A stretch of DNA of 64,000 nt from PNON01 sp964387025 (lineage in GTDB: Bacteria; Chloroflexota; Anaerolineae; Anaerolineales; Anaerolineaceae), in contig CAYLUZ010000002.1 of assembly GCA_964387025.1 (NCBI GenBank), forward strand, positions 349,541-413,540, written 5' to 3'. The notes under the pieces were generated by a model, which saw only the letters and a list, made by a program, of their open reading frames with translations, was not told where the DNA came from and made no database searches. This document shows positions 60,090 to 64,000 of this stretch, piece after piece. How positions within the stretch are numbered: position 1 is the stretch's first letter; the number at the start of each line of letters is the position of its first letter. A program made the position numbers and the translations under genes.

Positions 60090-61115
60090 ATGCGAAAATT
60101 CATCCTGGCCATTGCGTTATTATTCGGCATAATTTTCCTTTTCTCCCGATTTACGGAAATTCAAAAGGTGGCCGAGACTCTCCAGCGGGGAGTCATCTGG
60201 TTCATCCTCGCAGGCATATTAATTGAAGCTATTTGGTATATCAATGTGGCAGCATCGTATCGTTTTATATACCAGAGCCTGGGGATGGAAGAAAAGATAA
60301 GCCGATTGATGTTGCTTTCTCTGGGAGCATATTTTGTCAACGTGGTTGCACCATCAGTAGGAATGAGCGGAATAGCTGTTTTCGTTGGCGATGCTCCTTA
60401 TCGAAAACATTCCTCTGCTAAAGTTACGGTTGCGGGTGCATTATATGTATTATTCGATTATATTGGTTTCCTCTTTGTATTAATCTTGGGATTGGCTGTG
60501 CTAGTCAGAAGGAATAAATTGGATTGGCCAGAAATATCAGCATCCGTGATCATTGTTTTGATCGCTCTATTCTTAACGGGAATTCTTTATATGGGGGCAA
60601 AATCTGCTACACTGTTGGGTAAGTTCCTTGCCTGGCTTGCAAGGAAAATCAATAGAATTATGAATCCCTTTATTCATCGAAAATATCTATCCGAAGAGAG
60701 AGCCCTTTCATTTGCACAAGAAGCAGCTGAAGGAATTCATGCCTTACGATCAAGTCCTCGAAATTGGATTCGGCCATTATTACTTGCTTTGAGTAATAAA
60801 GCGTTGCTTGTAACGATATTAATGATGGTTTTTCTGGCATTTAAAGTTCCTTTTTCGGCTGGAACCATCATTGCTGGTTTCAGTATAGGTTATCTTTTTC
60901 TAATCGTTTCACCAACACCATCAGGAATTGGCATAGTCGAAGGGGTTTTAACCTTGACCCTAACCTCGCTACGGGTGCGTTTTGAGGATGCGGCTGTGAT
61001 CGTACTGGCATACCGTGGTATCACTTTCTGGATTCCATTATTCTTTGGGTTAGCAGCTTTCCGTATATTACCCCGGACCAGGGTGACAGTAAAAAACGAT
61101 CAGTTAATTCCATAA
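60090..61115 (+). CDS. Flippase-like integral membrane protein (LPG synthase TM/UPF0104 family)
   Basis: A 341-aa protein with about eight helices. LGAYFVNVVAPSVGMSGIAVFVGDAPYRKH (about 85-115) and ISPTPSGIGIVEGVLTLTLTSL-type stretch (about 271-293) are characteristic of the lysylphosphatidylglycerol synthase transmembrane/AglD-like family, often acting with polyprenyl-linked sugars or aminoacylated lipids. There is no synthase domain, so it is the flippase-like form only. The substrate is unknown. Confidence 0.85.
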   Translation: MRKFILAIALLFGIIFLFSRFTEIQKVAETLQRGVIWFILAGILIEAIWYINVAASYRFIYQSLGMEEKISRLMLLSLGAYFVNVVAPSVGMSGIAVFVGDAPYRKHSSAKVTVAGALYVLFDYIGFLFVLILGLAVLVRRNKLDWPEISASVIIVLIALFLTGILYMGAKSATLLGKFLAWLARKINRIMNPFIHRKYLSEERALSFAQEAAEGIHALRSSPRNWIRPLLLALSNKALLVTILMMVFLAFKVPFSAGTIIAGFSIGYLFLIVSPTPSGIGIVEGVLTLTLTSLRVRFEDAAVIVLAYRGITFWIPLFFGLAAFRILPRTRVTVKNDQLIP

Positions 61116-61158
61116 TTGTGATTCCCAAGTTCAAATTATTACCTAAAAAAATCAGCAT

Positions 61159-61187
61159 TTGACAGTATTGAAGCCTTCGAGTATAAT
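61159..61187 (+). promoter_or_regulatory. Consensus promoter of the S1-domain gene
   Basis: TTGACA (61159-61164), 17-bp spacer, TATAAT (61182-61187): both hexamers perfect. About 35 bases of leader with SD GGGAGTGA precede ATG 61230. High expression is expected. Confidence 0.8.
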
Positions 61188-61229
61188 CCACCTTCGCTTA
61201 AATACTGTTAATAATGGGAGTGAAACGCT

Positions 61230-62054
61230 ATGGAAACCAGCGTTAATCAATCAAGTGAAATAAAAATTAAGACCCACTTTTCCGGGAAAGTGGTTAAAAC
61301 CTCTCTGGCTGGTGCATTGGTAGATATCGGCACAGGGACTCCGGCATACCTTCATGTGTCACAAGTCGTTGCAGAACAGCCGGATCAACCAATTAAAATG
61401 GTTGGAGATATTCTAAAGGTTGGACATGAAGTAGAAGTCTGGGTTAAGAAAGTTCGCGATGGCCGTGTGGAATTAACAATGCAGAAGCCTCTTGACCTGG
61501 ATTGGAAAGATCTTAAAGCTGATATGGTTGTAAAAGGCAAAGTCGTTCGCCTTGAAAAATTTGGCGTTTTCGTTGAAATTGGTGCAGAACGCCCCGGTTT
61601 GATCCACATCAGTGAACTTGCTCATGGCTACGTAAAAACCACTGCCGATGTAGTAAAAGAAGGCGATGAAGTGGAAGCCATGATCCTGGATGTAAATAAA
61701 AAGAAGAAACAGATCAAGCTCAGCCTAAAAGCTCTGACCGAACCTCCCGTAAAAGAAGAAGCTCCAGTACAGCTCGAGGAATTCTCCGAAAAGAAAAAAG
61801 ATACTCGTCGGCCTGCAAAAAAACCTTCTCGACCTGGGAAATCCCGCAGAGAAGATTCTTATGAAGCTGATCTGGCTGCATTTGAAGCAGAGAATACTGA
61901 GCCAAATCCTACCTATATGGAAATTGTCCTTCGTGCAGCCATGGAAAAAGCAGAACCTGCAAAACCCCGTAGCGATAAGGCACGTAAAGGCAAAGCTACC
62001 TCCAGGGAACAGGATGATATTCTTGCAAGAACCCTGGAACATAAAGTAAAGTAA
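61230..62054 (+). CDS. S1 RNA-binding domain protein (ribosomal protein S1-like)
   Basis: A 274-aa protein with two S1/OB domains: about 13-85 (GKVVKTSLAGALVDIGTGTPAYLHVSQ) and about 95-168 (GKVVRLEKFGVFVEIGAERPGLIHISEL), the second being closest to canonical S1 repeats. The C-terminal 100 residues are Lys/Glu/Pro-rich and probably disordered. It is much shorter than six-domain S1 and may serve as the S1-like translation factor or an RNA chaperone. A perfect consensus promoter and strong terminator fit abundant expression. Confidence 0.88.
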   Translation: METSVNQSSEIKIKTHFSGKVVKTSLAGALVDIGTGTPAYLHVSQVVAEQPDQPIKMVGDILKVGHEVEVWVKKVRDGRVELTMQKPLDLDWKDLKADMVVKGKVVRLEKFGVFVEIGAERPGLIHISELAHGYVKTTADVVKEGDEVEAMILDVNKKKKQIKLSLKALTEPPVKEEAPVQLEEFSEKKKDTRRPAKKPSRPGKSRREDSYEADLAAFEAENTEPNPTYMEIVLRAAMEKAEPAKPRSDKARKGKATSREQDDILARTLEHKVK

Positions 62055-62076
62055 ATATAATTTGTATTTCATACTG

Positions 62077-62100
62077 ACAGCGTCTTTCTAAAGGCGCTGT
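62077..62100 (+). terminator. Terminator after the S1-domain gene
   Basis: 10-bp hairpin ACAGCGTCTT/AAGGCGCTGT (one G-T wobble), loop TCTA, then TTTTCTTTT. Confidence 0.85.
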
Positions 62101-62216
62101 TTTCTTTTGCATACTTTTTCGAATATGGTAAACTAAAAATATCGAGATTTTCGATTTTAATAAACCAGGTGGTAGTTAAATGCGATTTCTGATCATCTAC
62201 CCCAATTGAATGATAT

Positions 62217-62255
62217 AAAAAGGGAAGGACCTGATTGACTAACCTCCCCTTTTTT
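62217..62255 (+). promoter_or_regulatory. Terminator-like attenuator in the pyrG leader
   Basis: AAAAAGGGAAGG (62217-62228) pairs with CCTCCCCTTTTT (62243-62254) with one mismatch; a run of six T ends the hairpin 25 bases before the pyrG ATG. Upstream GGTAG (62171-62175) and CTACC (62198-62202) could form a second stem. Intrinsic attenuation of CTP synthase in response to CTP is known in Gram-positives; here it is inferred. Confidence 0.45.
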
Positions 62256-62279
62256 CTTTGGTGTATTTTGGAGGTGAGA

Positions 62280-63959
62280 ATGGCTGGTACAAAATATATC
62301 TTCTTCACAGGTGGCGTGGTGAGTTCAGTGGGAAAAGGTGTCACTGCAGCCTCAACGGGAAGAATACTAAAAGAACGCGGCTTCAGCGTCGCCATCCAAA
62401 AACTCGACCCGTATATTAATGTCGATCCCGGAACAATGAGCCCTTATCAGCATGGAGAGGTGTATGTCCTTGATGATGGCGCGGAGTGCGACCTGGATCT
62501 TGGCCACTATGAACGATTTATCGATATCCGATTGAATCGTGCATGCAATGTGACCACCGGTCAAGTGTATGCAGAAGTAATTGCCAAAGAGCGCCGCGGT
62601 GATTACCTGGGGGGCACGATACAGGTAATTCCCCATATTACCAATGAGATCAAAAAACGCATCGTCGCCGTCGCCAAAAGTACAAGTGCTGAAATTGTTC
62701 TTGTTGAAGTCGGTGGAACAGTGGGAGACATTGAAAGCCAGCCCTTCCTTGAAGCCATCCGTCAACTCAGGAGTGATCTGGGTCGTGAAAATACACTATT
62801 TGTTCATGTAACCTGGCTGCCATATATTGGTGCAAATGGGGAGTTAAAAACCAAACCCACTCAACATTCAGTCCGTGAGCTCAGATCGATTGGTATCTCA
62901 CCAGACATGATAGTTGCCAGATCTGATTTTCCCATAGAAGAGGATCTCATTGACAAGATTGCGTTATTCTGTGACGTCGAAAAAAGAGCTGTAATCCCGA
63001 TGGAGACAGCAGCGATACTATACGAAGTTCCACTCATCCTCGAAAAAGCGGGAGTCGCTGATTTTCTCATCGAACGTTTCAAGTTGAAATCCCCAAAAAT
63101 ACCGGATTGGAACGAGTGGCGGAATCTCGTTGACCGTGTCAGGGAACCCAAACCGGTTGTCAAAGTGGCTCTCATCGGGAAGTATGTTGAACTTCACGAT
63201 GCCTACATGACTGTTGCTGAAGCTTTAAAACACGCAGGAATCCACCTGGGGGTCGAAGTCGATATTCAATGGGTGCATTCTGCTGACCTTGAGAAAGGGA
63301 AAGGTTGGGATGTTATCCATAACTCGGATGGAATTATTGTGCCTGGTGGATTTGGAAGCCGCGGTATCGAAGGAAAGATCCAATCCATTCGTTATGCCCG
63401 GGAAAATAAAATTCCCTACCTTGGGTTATGCCTTGGCATGCAGTTGATGGTTATCGAATTTGCCCGATATGCATTTCAGGATGAAGGTGTCAATTCAACT
63501 GAATTTGATCATTCAACACTGCATCCGGTCATTGATTTGATGAGTGAACAGCGGGATATTACAGATATGGGTGGGACAATGCGCCTTGGTCTATACCCTT
63601 GTGTTTTGCAGCCTAATACAATTTCGGCTGAAGCTTATAAAACTGACTTGATCAGTGAGCGCCACCGTCACAGGTTTGAGTTCAATAATGCCTATCGGCA
63701 GGTACTTCAAGAAAAAGGAATGCGGTATTCAGGACTAAGCCCTGATGGGAAGCTGGTAGAAATTGCTGAGCTGACTGATCATCCATTTATGGTAGGCACC
63801 CAATTCCATCCGGAGTTTTTATCACGCCCAAATCGCCCGCATCCCTTGTTTGTAAGTTTTATCCATGCTGTTTGTGATCGAAAAGGTATTGAAACGAGCG
63901 GAAAACTGTATAAAAACCTCTCCGCAGAACATCTTATCTCTGAAGAGAATCAGAAATAA
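62280..63959 (+). CDS. pyrG: CTP synthase
   Basis: Makes CTP from UTP, ATP and glutamine. The synthetase domain (about 1-270) starts KYIFFTGGVVSSVGKG and has QKLDPYINVDPGTMSPYQHGEV and VEVGGTVGDIES; the glutaminase domain (about 290-545) has PGGFGSRG, nucleophile Cys in LGLCLGMQ (about 384) and the C-terminal HPEF. 559 aa. ATG 62280 with SD GGAGGTGA is used; an upstream in-frame start at 62235 lies in the leader hairpin and is rejected. Confidence 0.97.
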   Translation: MAGTKYIFFTGGVVSSVGKGVTAASTGRILKERGFSVAIQKLDPYINVDPGTMSPYQHGEVYVLDDGAECDLDLGHYERFIDIRLNRACNVTTGQVYAEVIAKERRGDYLGGTIQVIPHITNEIKKRIVAVAKSTSAEIVLVEVGGTVGDIESQPFLEAIRQLRSDLGRENTLFVHVTWLPYIGANGELKTKPTQHSVRELRSIGISPDMIVARSDFPIEEDLIDKIALFCDVEKRAVIPMETAAILYEVPLILEKAGVADFLIERFKLKSPKIPDWNEWRNLVDRVREPKPVVKVALIGKYVELHDAYMTVAEALKHAGIHLGVEVDIQWVHSADLEKGKGWDVIHNSDGIIVPGGFGSRGIEGKIQSIRYARENKIPYLGLCLGMQLMVIEFARYAFQDEGVNSTEFDHSTLHPVIDLMSEQRDITDMGGTMRLGLYPCVLQPNTISAEAYKTDLISERHRHRFEFNNAYRQVLQEKGMRYSGLSPDGKLVEIAELTDHPFMVGTQFHPEFLSRPNRPHPLFVSFIHAVCDRKGIETSGKLYKNLSAEHLISEENQK

Positions 63960-64000
63960 GGTATACTTATTTGAAATATATCAGCACTCATTGCCAGATT

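Noticed and set aside
62235..62279. Upstream in-frame start of pyrG
   Set aside because: It lies in the leader hairpin and adds 15 residues that CTP synthases lack; ATG 62280 has a perfect SD.
1..64000. CRISPR array, IS element or phage module
   Set aside because: No regularly spaced repeats, no transposase and no structural phage genes are visible; the serine recombinase is the only mobile-element gene.

Overview
This 64 kb window looks like the chromosome of an anaerobic Chloroflexota bacterium, probably Anaerolineae. That assignment is an inference from AT-leaning DNA, Thr/Pro- or Ala/Pro-rich lipoprotein linkers, a receiver-CpaE fusion, a flippase-like LPG-synthase relative, degenerate complex I-like membrane subunits and the overall gene mix. 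No rRNA gene or other taxonomic marker is present. Nearly all the DNA is coding; the longest gene-free stretch is about 284 bases. I saw no CRISPR array and no insertion sequence.

Layout. (1) 1-2115: a partial gene, a 54-residue membrane peptide and a large serine recombinase whose last codons run antisense through a tRNA-Glu gene; this is probably the end of an integrated element. (2) 2181-10341: a minus-strand SRAP/YedK protein, then a tight plus-strand run of FTCD, an M23 lipoprotein, dCTP deaminase, a methyltransferase, a membrane M28 peptidase, a YcaQ-type glycosylase and a cysteine-rich ferredoxin. (3) 10344-40443: thirty kilobases entirely on the minus strand. It contains SelB, a coiled-coil protein and three orphan complex I-like membrane subunits, and a large purine/nitrogen catabolism island: dihydropyrimidinase-type hydantoinase, two fold-type-II PLP enzymes, a molybdenum hydroxylase large subunit, two adenine deaminases, a BMP-type purine-nucleoside ABC importer, carbamate kinase, two carbamoyltransferases, a GntR/UTRA regulator, an SsnA/8-oxoguanine-deaminase-like enzyme and FolD. 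(4) 40592-47397: UDP-glucose dehydrogenase, an orphan ABC-2 permease, a DUF2804 protein, an Nramp transporter with an unusual metal site paired with a soluble PRC/MgtE_N/CBS protein, and an FtsB-like protein. (5) 47475-63959: tRNA-Leu, a GAF protein and a degenerate kinase, an LCP protein, an inactive tyrosine recombinase relative, TilS, receiver-CpaE, sirtuin, GAF histidine kinase, MutL, a HAD phosphatase, a CtpA-like S41 protease, a flippase-like protein, an S1-domain protein and CTP synthase.

How the genes fit together. The island reads as an anaerobic purine salvage-to-fermentation module. Purines or nucleosides enter through the ABC importer, are deaminated (two Ade, SsnA) and hydroxylated (Mo enzyme). 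Ring fragments are opened by the hydantoinase, carbamoyl groups pass to phosphate (carbamoyltransferases), and carbamate kinase makes ATP. FTCD and FolD could handle formimino/C1 units. A shared operator-like palindrome (TTGTCWGACAA) sits on the promoters of both the ssnA-ade-gntR transcript and the threonine synthase-GT-PLP transcript, which suggests that one repressor, plausibly the encoded GntR protein, controls both. At least six genes have a TATAAT-like box only 6-9 bases before the ATG and no Shine-Dalgarno, suggesting leaderless mRNAs alongside standard SD-led genes.
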